From positions 1-64,000 of the forward strand of contig DASZWD010000002.1 of the NCBI GenBank assembly GCA_035546775.1: DNA of 64,000 nucleotides, written 5' to 3'. This document shows, piece by piece, positions 1-7,447 of the stretch. The stretch's first letter is position 1. Each line of letters opens with the position of its first letter. Position numbers and translations under genes: made by a program. The notes beneath the pieces are model-generated. The model was not told the DNA's origin. It worked only from the letters and a program-made list of their open reading frames with translations, and searched no databases. This DNA is from Acidimicrobiales bacterium (lineage in GTDB: Bacteria > Actinomycetota > Acidimicrobiia > Acidimicrobiales > JACCXE01).

Positions 1-201
1 CACGACGTCGACCGCGCCACGTTCAACGCCCGCCTCGACGACTTCCGCGCCCTCGAGCCGACGATGGTGTGCAGCAGCCATCTCCCGCCGGCACCGGGCA
101 ACATGCTCAAGGTGTTCGTCGACTCGCTCGCCCTCGTCCCCGACGCCGAACGCTTCGTCGGGCCGGACCAGGCGTTCCTCGACGCCATGCTCAGCGCGTA
201 G
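1..201 (+). CDS. C-terminal end of a probable MBL-fold hydrolase (partial)
   Basis: An open frame enters from the left edge and ends at TAG 199-201, leaving 66 residues. The visible tail contains CSSHLPPAPG followed about 30 residues later by FVGPDQAFLDAML. From memory this resembles the C-terminal part of actinobacterial metallo-beta-lactamase-fold proteins, where a late His lies in a SSHLPP-type segment; the zinc-binding HxHxDH motif would lie outside the window. The stop overlaps the 3' end of the convergent SRPBCC gene by 11 bases. The fold assignment is inference from a short tail. Confidence 0.5.
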   Translation, partial: HDVDRATFNARLDDFRALEPTMVCSSHLPPAPGNMLKVFVDSLALVPDAERFVGPDQAFLDAMLSA

Positions 202-670
202 CGGTCAGCCGCGCGTTGAGGCGGCGCAGCGACTTCGCGATCTCGTTGCGAGCGTAGGGCACCAGCCCCGGAATGGGCAGGAAGCCGCCGTAGTTCAGGT
301 GCAGCCGCCACCGCCCGTCGTCGAGGAGTGACGCCTCGATGACCGCGTCGGAGTGGTCGCCGTGGTCGGCGAGTTCGAAGCGTTCGTAACGCACGAACCG
401 CGCCGGCTCGGCGTCGACGCGCACCATGCGCCAGTGCCGCGTCAAGCGCACCACGCCGATCTGGGCCCCGAAGTCGACGCGCCACGCGGCGTAATCATCA
501 GCGTCACGGTCTACAGCCACGCGCTGCACCAGCGTGTTCCAGGTCGGCCAATCGCCGAGGTCGACCAGCGCCGCGTAGGCAACGTCGGGCGGCGCGGCGA
601 TGGCGAGCGTCGCCTCGATGTCCACGCGGGCATCGTGCCATGCGCCCGCGGTTGCAAAGTTTCTCAGCAC
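191..670 (-). CDS. SRPBCC / polyketide-cyclase-like ligand-binding protein
   Basis: The frame encodes up to 159 residues with a START/SRPBCC pattern: a first strand (VDIEATLAIAAPPDVAYAALVDL) where the family motif places a ligand-contacting segment, the conserved W..WN turn, and a C-terminal amphipathic helix (ARNEIAKSLRRLNARL) that closes the hydrophobic cavity. No catalytic function can be assigned. GTG at 670 is the longest start; GTG at 622 begins exactly at the first strand and would free the region shared with the divergent cyclase start at 640, so the shorter form is more likely. It converges on the preceding partial gene. Confidence 0.7.
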   Translation of the reverse strand: MLRNFATAGAWHDARVDIEATLAIAAPPDVAYAALVDLGDWPTWNTLVQRVAVDRDADDYAAWRVDFGAQIGVVRLTRHWRMVRVDAEPARFVRYERFELADHGDHSDAVIEASLLDDGRWRLHLNYGGFLPIPGLVPYARNEIAKSLRRLNARLTATR

Positions 671-2223
671 GGCGAGCGTTCCTTCCGTACGCTTTTGCGT
701 TAATGGGGGCGGGATTCGCGCAGTGGCTGTGGCGACGGCATCGGGACCACTACGCCGCCGCGCTGATCACCCTGTGCATCGTGAGCCTGCTCGGCGCCCT
801 CGTCATTCCGTCGTTGTTGGCCGCCTGCCTCTTCCTCGACTTCAACCGGCACGAGGCGCTGTGCTGGACGGCGTCGATGGCCGCGCTCGACACCTTCGCC
901 GTGCTCGCCGGCTGTTGGCTCGAACGCCGGCGATTGGCCCCGATGTTCGCCTGGGCCGCCGGCGACTTCTCCGACCCGCAGGAGTCGTGGAACTCGGCGA
1001 CGTCGTCGCCTCCCGAAGCCGCCCGCATGGCGGCGGAAGTCGCGACCGCCCTCAGCTTCTCCATCGGTGTGCCCCTTGCGCTCTTCTTCGGGCACCGCAC
1101 GTGGACGGCGGCCGTCGCCCTCATCCTCGGCATGGGAGCGGTGATCGCCTTCGCCGGCATCATGTACGGCGACGGGCTGCACGTGCTGCTGCGGCCCCTT
1201 ACCGACGAGATCGAGCAGGTCTACGACATCACCTTCACGTCGCCCTATCGCGACTGGACGCTGCGGTCGCGCCAGGCCCTCGCCTTCGGCACGGCGACCG
1301 CGCTCCCCGGCATCGGCATCACCGCCATCACCCTCGGCACCCGCGCCACCCCCCGCGATTTCCTCGTCGCCACCGTGAGCGCGGGTGTCCTGGCCATCTA
1401 CCTCATCGTCGTCACGCAGGTCGGCTCCGTGCAGCGCGTCGCCCGATCGGTCGAGGATCTGAGCGCGGCGGTCAGGCGCGTCCGACGCGGCGACTACACC
1501 CACCGCGTCCCCGTCACCACCGTCGACGAGTTCGGCGATCTCGCCATCGCCTTCAACGAGATGCAGGCCGGTTTGCGCGAACGCGAAGCGCTACGCGCCG
1601 CGTTCGGTTCCTACGTCGACCCCGCGCTGGCGCAGCGCCTACTGACACAGGGCGACTCGACCTTCGCCGGCGAAGAGGTCGAGGTCACGGTGTTCTTCGC
1701 CGACGTGCGCGGGTTCACGTCCTACGTCGAGTCGGCGAGCGCGCCCGACGCGGTGGCGCGCCTCAACCAACTCTTCGAGATCATGGTGCCCGTCATCCAG
1801 GACGCCGGCGGCCACGCCAACCACTACCTCGGCGACGGGCTGCTGGCGGTGTTCGGCACGCCGACGCCGCTGCCCGACCACGCCGGGCGCGCCATCGCCT
1901 GCGCCATCGAGATTCAGCGCCAGGTGCGCGTCGCCTTCGACGGCGACCTGCGCATCGGCATCGGCATCAACACCGGCGCGGTCACCGCCGGCACGATCGG
2001 CGGCGGCGGACGCCTCGAGTTCACCGTGATCGGCGACGCGGTCAACGTGGCGGCGCGCCTCGAACGCATGACCCGCGACACCGGCGACGCCGTCCTCGTT
2101 ACCCAGGCGACCCTCGACGTCGCCGGCCAGATCCCTTGTCGCGCCATCAGCCGCGGCGACATCGAACTGCGCGGCAAGACCCACAACGTGTGCGTCCACG
2201 CGCTCGTGCCCTCGGAGTTCTAA
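640..2223 (+). CDS. membrane-bound class III adenylate/guanylate cyclase with HAMP domain
   Basis: This 527-residue protein should make cyclic AMP (or GMP) at the membrane. About six hydrophobic segments fill residues 15-262, a HAMP linker follows (about 263-320, ending in DEFGDLAIAFNEM), then a class III cyclase domain (about 345-527). The two metal-binding aspartates are visible: D355 in FFADVRGFT and D399 in NHYLGDGLLAVFG; the GDAVNVAARLE segment is also typical. The order of domains matches the mycobacterial Rv1318c-Rv1320c/Rv3645 group. Base specificity cannot be decided from sequence alone. ATG 640 overlaps the divergent SRPBCC frame and has no clear ribosome-binding site; ATG 703 is a plausible alternative. 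Confidence 0.88.
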   Translation: MRPRLQSFSARRAFLPYAFALMGAGFAQWLWRRHRDHYAAALITLCIVSLLGALVIPSLLAACLFLDFNRHEALCWTASMAALDTFAVLAGCWLERRRLAPMFAWAAGDFSDPQESWNSATSSPPEAARMAAEVATALSFSIGVPLALFFGHRTWTAAVALILGMGAVIAFAGIMYGDGLHVLLRPLTDEIEQVYDITFTSPYRDWTLRSRQALAFGTATALPGIGITAITLGTRATPRDFLVATVSAGVLAIYLIVVTQVGSVQRVARSVEDLSAAVRRVRRGDYTHRVPVTTVDEFGDLAIAFNEMQAGLREREALRAAFGSYVDPALAQRLLTQGDSTFAGEEVEVTVFFADVRGFTSYVESASAPDAVARLNQLFEIMVPVIQDAGGHANHYLGDGLLAVFGTPTPLPDHAGRAIACAIEIQRQVRVAFDGDLRIGIGINTGAVTAGTIGGGGRLEFTVIGDAVNVAARLERMTRDTGDAVLVTQATLDVAGQIPCRAISRGDIELRGKTHNVCVHALVPSEF

Positions 2224-2284
2224 ACACCCGCCGGTATGTCGCGCTCGTAGGAGCGGAATTCTCAATGTTGTGGGTTCGCGGGCC

Positions 2285-2304
2285 GATGTATACGCGTACA
2301 CATC
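2285..2304. promoter_or_regulatory. 20-bp near-perfect palindrome, candidate TetR operator
   Basis: The sequence GATGTATACGCGTACACATC has nine-base arms around a CG centre with one mismatch. It lies 15 bases before the GTG of the Flp-like gene at 2320, which is co-transcribed with a TetR-family gene. Palindromes of this size near the promoter are the usual targets of TetR proteins, so autoregulation is likely but inferred. Confidence 0.45.
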
Positions 2305-2319
2305 AGTCAGGACGAAGCG

Positions 2320-2994
2320 GTGACAGGCCAAACAGACGACCAACGAGGCGGCGCGCGAAGGGCCGCACCCGAGGCGGGTGCGTCGGCCATCGAGTACGTG
2401 CTGCTCGTCCTACTGATCGTGGTTGTCGGCGTGGGGGGCATGAAGGCGCTCGGGCACTCCAACTCCTCGAAGCTGTCGACGGTCGCCGCCAGCCTCCCAG
2501 CCGGCGATGCCGCCGCCGTTGTCGCCGACGGCGGTGGCGGGGGAAGCGGCCCGTCGGTCACCGAGCCCGGCGGCGGGTCCGGCGCGGGCGATACGCCACC
2601 GGTGACGACGACGACAACCGCGGCGCCAGCGCCGCAGGCAACCTCCGTGTCGGCGAGCCTCGACGCCCAGGCCACCAGGCACGGCAACACGTGGACGGTG
2701 GACACGACCGCCGCGGTGCAGAACTCGCTGAGCGATCCCGTCGAGGGCGCCACCGTGGCCCTGCTCGTGCGGGCGTACACCCATCTCTCGGGCGGCAGCT
2801 GGGACTGGGTGGAGCAGACGGTGCAGACGACCACCGACGCCAACGGCAACGCGACCGACGAACTCGGCCCGTTTCAGCGCACTGGTTCGACCGGCAAAGT
2901 CTCGACGGTTGAACTAAGCATCGTCTCCGTGACGAGTCCGAGCGGACTGCCGTTGGACCAGCTTCCGCCGGCGCAGACCGTCTACTCGCCGTGA
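2320..2994 (+). CDS. Flp/Fap pilin-like protein with long C-terminal extension
   Basis: The N-terminus of this 224-residue protein has a class III prepilin signal: a charged leader ending in G, then ASAIEY (Glu at +5, Tyr at +6) and a hydrophobic stretch of about 20 residues, the motif cut by TadV/CpaA-type peptidases. True Flp pilins are about 50-80 residues. Here a Gly/Ser/Thr/Pro-rich linker (about 68-110) leads to a beta-rich module (about 112-222) that looks like an immunoglobulin-type or FN3-like domain. The start is GTG, and its stop overlaps the next gene by GTGA. It may be a minor pilin or a surface adhesin displayed by a pilin anchor; function is not proven. Confidence 0.65.
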   Translation: MTGQTDDQRGGARRAAPEAGASAIEYVLLVLLIVVVGVGGMKALGHSNSSKLSTVAASLPAGDAAAVVADGGGGGSGPSVTEPGGGSGAGDTPPVTTTTTAAPAPQATSVSASLDAQATRHGNTWTVDTTAAVQNSLSDPVEGATVALLVRAYTHLSGGSWDWVEQTVQTTTDANGNATDELGPFQRTGSTGKVSTVELSIVSVTSPSGLPLDQLPPAQTVYSP

Positions 2995-3590
2995 GCAATC
3001 CGCTCTCGCGGGAGCGGATCGTGGAGGCGGCGTTGTGCCTGAGCACGCCGGGAGGCTTGTCCTGCGTCAGCATGCGGGCGCTCGCCGGCGCTCTCGGCGT
3101 GACGCCGATGGCTTTGTACCGCCACTTCGCCAACAAGGACGAGGTGCTGCTGGCCGTCACCGACACACGGCTGCGCGCGCAGCGGCTGCCGTCGGCGCGC
3201 GTTGGTTGGCGCAGCTACCTCCGCGCGCTCGCCTTCCTGCTGCGAGAGCTGCTCCGATCGGACCCCGAGATCATCGGCCTCTACAACCGGCAACCGGTCA
3301 CCACCGCCAGCGCGCGCGACCGCCTCACGACCGCAGTCGAAGTCCTGGTGCGGGCGGGATTCGACGAAGGCGCGGCCGTCCGCTGTTACGCGGCCGTGCA
3401 CACCTACACCCTGGGCTATTGCTCGCTTGAAGCCGCTCGCGGCCGGCACCTCGGGGAGCCGGGGGAGAGCGTCACCAACGCTGCGACGCTGATTCGCGGG
3501 TTCGTGAGCGACGATCAGTTCGAATTCGGGCTCGACGTCATCCTCGACGGGATGTCGGTCGCCGCCCGTAAGATTTCGGCCGACCCATGA
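2991..3590 (+). CDS. TetR/AcrR family transcriptional regulator
   Basis: A 199-residue repressor with an N-terminal helix-turn-helix: RERIVEAALCL, MRALAGALGVTPMALYRHFANKDEVL (about residues 7-55) is the TetR signature, followed by an all-helical ligand-binding domain of ordinary length. The C-terminal half resembles the TetR_C subfamily common in actinobacteria. The GTG start lies inside the stop region of the Flp-like gene (GTGA), so the two are translated together. A palindrome at 2285-2304 upstream of the pair is a candidate operator. The ligand is unknown. Confidence 0.85.
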   Translation: MSNPLSRERIVEAALCLSTPGGLSCVSMRALAGALGVTPMALYRHFANKDEVLLAVTDTRLRAQRLPSARVGWRSYLRALAFLLRELLRSDPEIIGLYNRQPVTTASARDRLTTAVEVLVRAGFDEGAAVRCYAAVHTYTLGYCSLEAARGRHLGEPGESVTNAATLIRGFVSDDQFEFGLDVILDGMSVAARKISADP

Positions 3591-3655
3591 GCGGGCACGA
3601 CGGACGCGACTTCGGTCGGACCCCAGTAGATCCAAACCGGGCTGCTGGTTGGTGG

Positions 3656-3729
3656 TGGAGGCGATGGGACTCGAACCCACGACTTCTTGCTTGCAAAGCA
3701 AGTGCTCTAGCCAACTGAGCTACGCCCCC
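3656..3729 (-). tRNA. tRNA-Ala (TGC)
   Basis: The minus strand folds as a full cloverleaf: acceptor GGGGGCG paired with CGCCTCC, D arm, anticodon arm CTTGC-TTTGCAA-GCAAG with anticodon TGC, and T arm GTGGG-TTCGAGT-CCCAT. The acceptor contains the G3:U70 wobble pair that identifies alanine tRNAs. A genomic CCA lies at 3653-3655. In many actinobacteria tRNA-Ile and tRNA-Ala sit together after gyrA; here about 3.6 kb of surface and membrane genes separates them. Confidence 0.97.
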
Positions 3730-3760
3730 TGACGGGGGCCCAAGCCTACCGGCGCGCCAG

Positions 3761-3784
3761 CCGCCGCCCGAACTTCGGCGGCGG
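3761..3784 (-). terminator. hairpin after the Flp pilin gene
   Basis: An 8-bp GC stem (3761-3768 with 3777-3784) and 8-base loop begin 7 bases after the pilin stop codon on the minus strand. No U-run follows, so it may be a weak or Rho-assisted terminator, or protect the transcript 3' end ahead of tRNA-Ala. Confidence 0.4.
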
Positions 3785-3790
3785 TGTGGG

Positions 3791-3991
3791 TCAGCCGATG
3801 CGGGAGCCGATGTCGCTGAGCTTCGACTGGTTGGCGGTGCCGAAGTAGGTGACGGCGCCGATGCAGACGAGGGCGATGAGCATCACGAGGAGCAGGTATT
3901 CGACGAGCGACGCGCCGCGTTGCGACCGGCCGTGTCGCGCCCGCATGTAGGGCGCGAAACAACAAACAAACCAACCAACAACGCTCGGCAT
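3791..3991 (-). CDS. Flp/Fap-type pilin
   Basis: A short prepilin of 66 residues from ATG 3991. The sequence RSQRG|ASLVEYLLLV has the Flp cleavage motif (Gly, then Glu +5 and Tyr +6) followed by a 20-residue membrane helix and a short polar tail, the size expected for the major subunit of a tight-adherence (Tad) pilus. The first 15 codons are a repetitive G/T-rich stretch; ATG 3946 would give a more ordinary leader (MRARHGRSQRG) but lacks a ribosome-binding site, whereas ATG 3991 follows AGGAGG by only two bases. No tad assembly genes are in the window apart from the TadG-like gene at 7.8-8.3 kb. Confidence 0.8.
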   Translation of the reverse strand: MPSVVGWFVCCFAPYMRARHGRSQRGASLVEYLLLVMLIALVCIGAVTYFGTANQSKLSDIGSRIG

Positions 3992-3993
3992 GT

Positions 3994-4013
3994 CCTCCTA
4001 TCGGCGTAGGAGG
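3994..4013 (-). promoter_or_regulatory. hairpin that sequesters the pilin Shine-Dalgarno sequence
   Basis: A perfect 7-bp stem, CCTCCTA / TAGGAGG with a 6-base loop, sits between the oxidoreductase stop (4022) and the pilin ATG (3991). The 3' arm on the minus strand is the AGGAGG ribosome-binding sequence itself. If formed in the mRNA, it would hide the site until an upstream ribosome or a factor opens it. The effect is inferred from position and pairing. Confidence 0.6.
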
Positions 4014-4021
4014 CGGGGCCT

Positions 4022-5002
4022 TTAACTCCCGACAAACGCGGCAACCTTGACGCCGCGGTCGGCCAGGCGCGCCAGCAGCTCGCCGGGGTCCTTCGCCAGG
4101 ACGCCGAGCCCGCCGGCGCCGGGGCGCAGTTCCGCGTTGCCGCACGCCACCGCCACCATCGCCGCTAGCGTCCCGGCGACGATGGCCGGGCGGTCGACCG
4201 CTCCCACGATGTGGGTCTGCGCCTTGCCGCCGGCGAAGCCCCGCACCTCGACCCGCACGCCACCGATGAGGCCTTCGGGGTGTGGCGGGCGCAGCATCGG
4301 TAGCCAACTCGTGGCCTTGTCGCGCCGCGTGGCCGCCAGCCGCGCCGTCACCCGGCGCGCCGTCGGGAACGCGGCGGTCAGCAACGCCGCCTCCGCGGAG
4401 GACGTGGCGTAACAGTCCAGGCCGCCGACGGGCTCGGGAAAGAAGCACAGCTCACGGCCCGATCCCGCCAGTTCGCTCTGCCAGCGCCCGTCGCGCCACG
4501 ACGCCGCCGGACCGCGCAACGACGCGTGCGTCGCCCGCGCACACGCCGGTCCACCTGTGCCCGCCTTGGCGACGTGGATCTCCTCCACGATGTCGAGGTC
4601 GCGCCCGGCATGCAGCGCCAGCAGGCACGACAGTCCCGGCGACATCGCGACGCCCGCCACCGCTGACCGTGCGGCGACGCGTGCCCGGGCGTCGAGGCCG
4701 ACGATCCCGTCGACCGCTTCGATCGACGCCGCGGTGCTCACGACGTGGGTCCCCTCGCCCACCGCCGCGCGGGCCATATCGGCTTGCATTTCTTCGGGCA
4801 CGGCGAGCACCAGGACGTCGACGTCGCCCACGACCGCGGGCCACTCGGCTCGTTCGGCGCGCGCACCGAGTTCGTTCGCCACCCACTCAGCGCGCGCCGG
4901 GTTGCGGGCGACGATGCGCACGGCGTCGACGCCGTCGCTCTCGTGTAGCTGCCGGGCGGCGCGCAGGCCGACGGCCCCGGTGCCGATGACCGCGGTGCGC
5001 AA
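4022..5002 (-). CDS. NAD(P)-binding Rossmann oxidoreductase (saccharopine-dehydrogenase-like)
   Basis: The protein begins with a dinucleotide-binding strand-loop-helix, TAVIGTGAVGLRAARQL (GxGxxG), then AVRIVARNPARAEWVANELGAR and a VDVLVLAVPEE segment, as in homoserine/saccharopine dehydrogenase-like enzymes. The rest (to about residue 326) lacks a recognisable substrate motif. I place the start at TTG 5002, seven bases after the stop of the small membrane gene; the open frame runs further upstream to 5128, but that part is the out-of-frame copy of the small gene. The pair is probably co-transcribed with the pilin downstream. Substrate unknown. Confidence 0.68.
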   Translation of the reverse strand: MRTAVIGTGAVGLRAARQLHESDGVDAVRIVARNPARAEWVANELGARAERAEWPAVVGDVDVLVLAVPEEMQADMARAAVGEGTHVVSTAASIEAVDGIVGLDARARVAARSAVAGVAMSPGLSCLLALHAGRDLDIVEEIHVAKAGTGGPACARATHASLRGPAASWRDGRWQSELAGSGRELCFFPEPVGGLDCYATSSAEAALLTAAFPTARRVTARLAATRRDKATSWLPMLRPPHPEGLIGGVRVEVRGFAGGKAQTHIVGAVDRPAIVAGTLAAMVAVACGNAELRPGAGGLGVLAKDPGELLARLADRGVKVAAFVGS

Positions 5003-5006
5003 CGCG

Positions 5007-5144
5007 TTAGCGGAGTTCGTCAGCGGGCACTTCGCGCCAACCGCCGGTGGTGGGCGGCGTGCCCCCCGACCCGCGCAGGCGGACAACCGCCGCGACGACG
5101 GACGCCACGACAACGGCCAGGACCGCACGACGCAATGCCTTCAT
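5007..5144 (-). CDS. small single-pass membrane protein (45 aa)
   Basis: A 45-codon gene: MKALRRAVLAVVVASVVAAV gives a positively charged start and one membrane helix, followed by a short Gly/Pro linker and a polar tail ending WREVPADELR. GTGAGGGG immediately precedes the ATG and is a good ribosome-binding site. Its stop TAA lies just before the likely TTG start of the oxidoreductase, suggesting coupled translation. I do not recognise the family with certainty; the tail pattern REVP.DELR recurs in small actinobacterial membrane proteins as far as I recall. Confidence 0.7.
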   Translation of the reverse strand: MKALRRAVLAVVVASVVAAVVRLRGSGGTPPTTGGWREVPADELR

Positions 5145-5161
5145 CCCCTCACCCTAAGACG

Positions 5162-5197
5162 CGGAGGAGCCCGGACCAAACGGCCCGGGCTCCTCCG
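5162..5197 (-). terminator. strong stem-loop after the LPXTG gene
   Basis: A perfect 13-bp stem (5162-5174 with 5185-5197) and 10-base loop lie 20 bases after the stop codon of the surface-protein gene on the minus strand. Only a weak U-rich tail follows. It separates that gene from the small membrane protein gene. Confidence 0.75.
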
Positions 5198-5216
5198 ACG
5201 ATTCTTGGTGGTTCGG

Positions 5217-7193
5217 TTAGACCGCGGCCACCTTGCGGCGGAACGCCCGCATGGCGAGGCCGGCGCCCAGCAGGGACAAGGCGAGGCCGAGGGGCAGGTT
5301 CGCACCGGTGCGAGGCAACAGGCCCCGGCTCCGCTGCGCACCGGCGTTGAGCACGTTCGACGACGTGACGACCGGGAGGGTCGTGGAGTCGGTGACCGTG
5401 CGACCGCCCGAGGTGATCGTCACCTTCGTACCGAGGTGCTCACCGCTCTTGGCGGAGTTGGCGACCTGGAAGGTGCCGACGAGGTCCTTCGAGACGCCCG
5501 AGCCGAGGCTGCTGACGGTCCAGGTGACGACGCGCTTGGTGTCGTCGTGCGTGCAGCTGTCGGTGCAGGCCACGAAGGTGGTGTCCGGCGGATACGGCAT
5601 GGTCACCTTGACGGTGTTGCAGGTGCCCTTGCCGAGGTTCGTCAAGCGGACGTACTCGTTGAAGTAGTCGCCAATGCGAACTTCCTTGTGCGACGACACG
5701 ATCGAGCTCGCCGACAGGTCACAGCTCGTGGCGCTGGGGCTACCGACGGTCGGGATCGGACCCGACGTCGCCGTGTGCTCGGCCGGGGCGCCGGCGCAGG
5801 TACCGGTGGCGTGCGCCGTGCCCGTGTAGGTGGCGCCGACCGGTGCGTTGGATGGCACCTTGATCGTCGCCTTCAACGTTTTCAGTGCTCCTGGCGCTAT
5901 CGACCCGATATTTGGCCAGTCGACGTTCAATCCGTTGATCGTGTTCGGTGACGGTTCAGCCGCCGTAATGGTGGTGCCGTTGGGGCCGGCGACCGTCAGC
6001 GTCACGTGGACGTTGTCGAGCGTGCAGGCGCCGGTGTTCGGCACCGTCACGACGTACTGGAAGCTGCCGTTCGGCAGGACGATGCCAGTGGAGGCGTCGA
6101 CCTGGAGGTTGGCCAGCGGATCGGTGCCGCCGTTGCACTCCACGCCGCCGGTGGGCACCGTGGCCTTGACAGCCATCGGGGCGATGGCGACGTCGGCGAG
6201 GGTCAGGGTCTTGGTGATGTCGAGAACCTTCAGCTCGAGCAGCGAAGCGGTACCGCTGGCCTCGTTGTTCGTCTTGACGACGTTCTTGAGCTGACCGAGG
6301 CTGAGGTCGAGGACGACGCCCGGGATGGTGATCTCGGTGTTGATGTTCGAGGCGTTGAGCACGTCGGTCACGGAGCCGCCCTGGATGACCTGGACGACGG
6401 GCTCGTTGTAGCTGACCGTCGACGTGGCGGCGGTGCCGGTGGCGGTGGCGCTGACCGTCGGCGGAGCGACGACGTTCAGCGTGATCTCATTCGCCGTGCC
6501 CTTGAACAGCACCACGCCCGTCACCTGGTCGAGGACCGTCGAGTTGAGGCCCTTGTTCGCCTGGTTGGCGACATTGACGAGGCCGACGTCGGACTTCGTG
6601 AAGGCCGCGCCGCCGTTGCCGTTCACGACCGAGACGAGGCTGTCACCGAGGGGAGCGCCGAGGCCGAGGAGGCTGGCGTCGAGCACCGTCGAGGTCGACG
6701 TGGCGATCGGCGAGCCGGGGGCAATGCAGGCGGTGTCGCTCGAGCCCCACACCGCGTGCGCCGACGCCTTGGCGGCTTCGAGCTGCGCAATGGGCGACAG
6801 GTCGATCGGGCCGGTCAGGCTCTGCACGTCGGGGTTGGCGTTGGTGGGCGGCGCCGACTGCTCCGCCTTGACGATGAGGTTGTTCAGCGGGATCGCGCCC
6901 CCGATTAGCGACGAATCGAGGTTGGCGGCGCGGGCGGCCGAACGCTTGCCGGCGTACGGGGCCGCGAGGCCGTCGGACTTCACCAGCGCGGCGGACGGCG
7001 CAATGTGGGCGTCAGCCAGGCCGGGGTCGAGGACACCTGGAAAGTCCGCGGCGTTGACGTGGACTAGGTCACCGGTGGCTTGACCGCCGTACGGGCCGGT
7101 GGCGGCACGGGCCGGTGCCGCGTTAAAGACGAAAAGCATGGGGACAGTGAGTACTGCTCCCAAGCCCGCCGTCGCCCAACGACGAATACGCAT
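5217..7193 (-). CDS. LPXTG-anchored surface protein with DUF11-like repeats
   Basis: This 658-residue protein is exported and wall-anchored. It starts MRIRRWATAGLGAVLTVPML (signal peptide, Ala-x-Ala-like end near ARAA), has a large beta-rich ectodomain rich in Thr/Val/Gly with one or two DUF11/CARDB-like modules in the last third (four Cys near CNTVKVT...CTDSC), and ends with LPRTG 33 residues from the C-terminus, a membrane helix and the basic tail FRRKVAAV. This is a complete sortase signal. The start at 7193 is chosen because AGGAG precedes it and the upstream codons to 7265 are not signal-like. The sortase gene is not in the window. Adhesion or cell-surface structure is a plausible role. 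Confidence 0.85.
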   Translation of the reverse strand: MRIRRWATAGLGAVLTVPMLFVFNAAPARAATGPYGGQATGDLVHVNAADFPGVLDPGLADAHIAPSAALVKSDGLAAPYAGKRSAARAANLDSSLIGGAIPLNNLIVKAEQSAPPTNANPDVQSLTGPIDLSPIAQLEAAKASAHAVWGSSDTACIAPGSPIATSTSTVLDASLLGLGAPLGDSLVSVVNGNGGAAFTKSDVGLVNVANQANKGLNSTVLDQVTGVVLFKGTANEITLNVVAPPTVSATATGTAATSTVSYNEPVVQVIQGGSVTDVLNASNINTEITIPGVVLDLSLGQLKNVVKTNNEASGTASLLELKVLDITKTLTLADVAIAPMAVKATVPTGGVECNGGTDPLANLQVDASTGIVLPNGSFQYVVTVPNTGACTLDNVHVTLTVAGPNGTTITAAEPSPNTINGLNVDWPNIGSIAPGALKTLKATIKVPSNAPVGATYTGTAHATGTCAGAPAEHTATSGPIPTVGSPSATSCDLSASSIVSSHKEVRIGDYFNEYVRLTNLGKGTCNTVKVTMPYPPDTTFVACTDSCTHDDTKRVVTWTVSSLGSGVSKDLVGTFQVANSAKSGEHLGTKVTITSGGRTVTDSTTLPVVTSSNVLNAGAQRSRGLLPRTGANLPLGLALSLLGAGLAMRAFRRKVAAV

Positions 7194-7341
7194 GGTTATC
7201 TCGCTCCTGGTTTGGTTGCTCGGTACAACGGTCAAACAGCATGCATCTGACGGATTTCCGTCCAAATTCCTTACCCGGTGGGTTTGGAATCAAGCCTAAG
7301 TACGCGAGACGGGCGAAATCGTTGATGCTTCTGCGGTTTGG

Positions 7342-7415
7342 TGGGGCTACCTGGAATCGAACCAGGGACCTCAGCATTATCAGTGCTGCGCTCTAACCAG
7401 CTGAGCTATAGCCCC
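7342..7415 (-). tRNA. tRNA-Ile (GAT)
   Basis: The minus strand gives a complete cloverleaf: acceptor GGGGCTA/TAGCCCC, anticodon arm with loop CTGATAA (anticodon GAT), variable loop AGGTC and T arm CCTGG-TTCGATT-CCAGG. The encoded CCA is at 7339-7341. It lies directly downstream of the DUF3566 gene, its usual place in actinobacteria. Confidence 0.97.
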
Positions 7416-7447
7416 GAGCCAGAGTGGTGACCGTGGGTCCGCAGAAA

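Noticed and set aside
600-2912. Plus-strand open frame of 770 codons over the cyclase and pilin genes
   Set aside because: Arg/Pro/His-rich translation with no family motif; it crosses two real genes in another frame and is a product of high GC.
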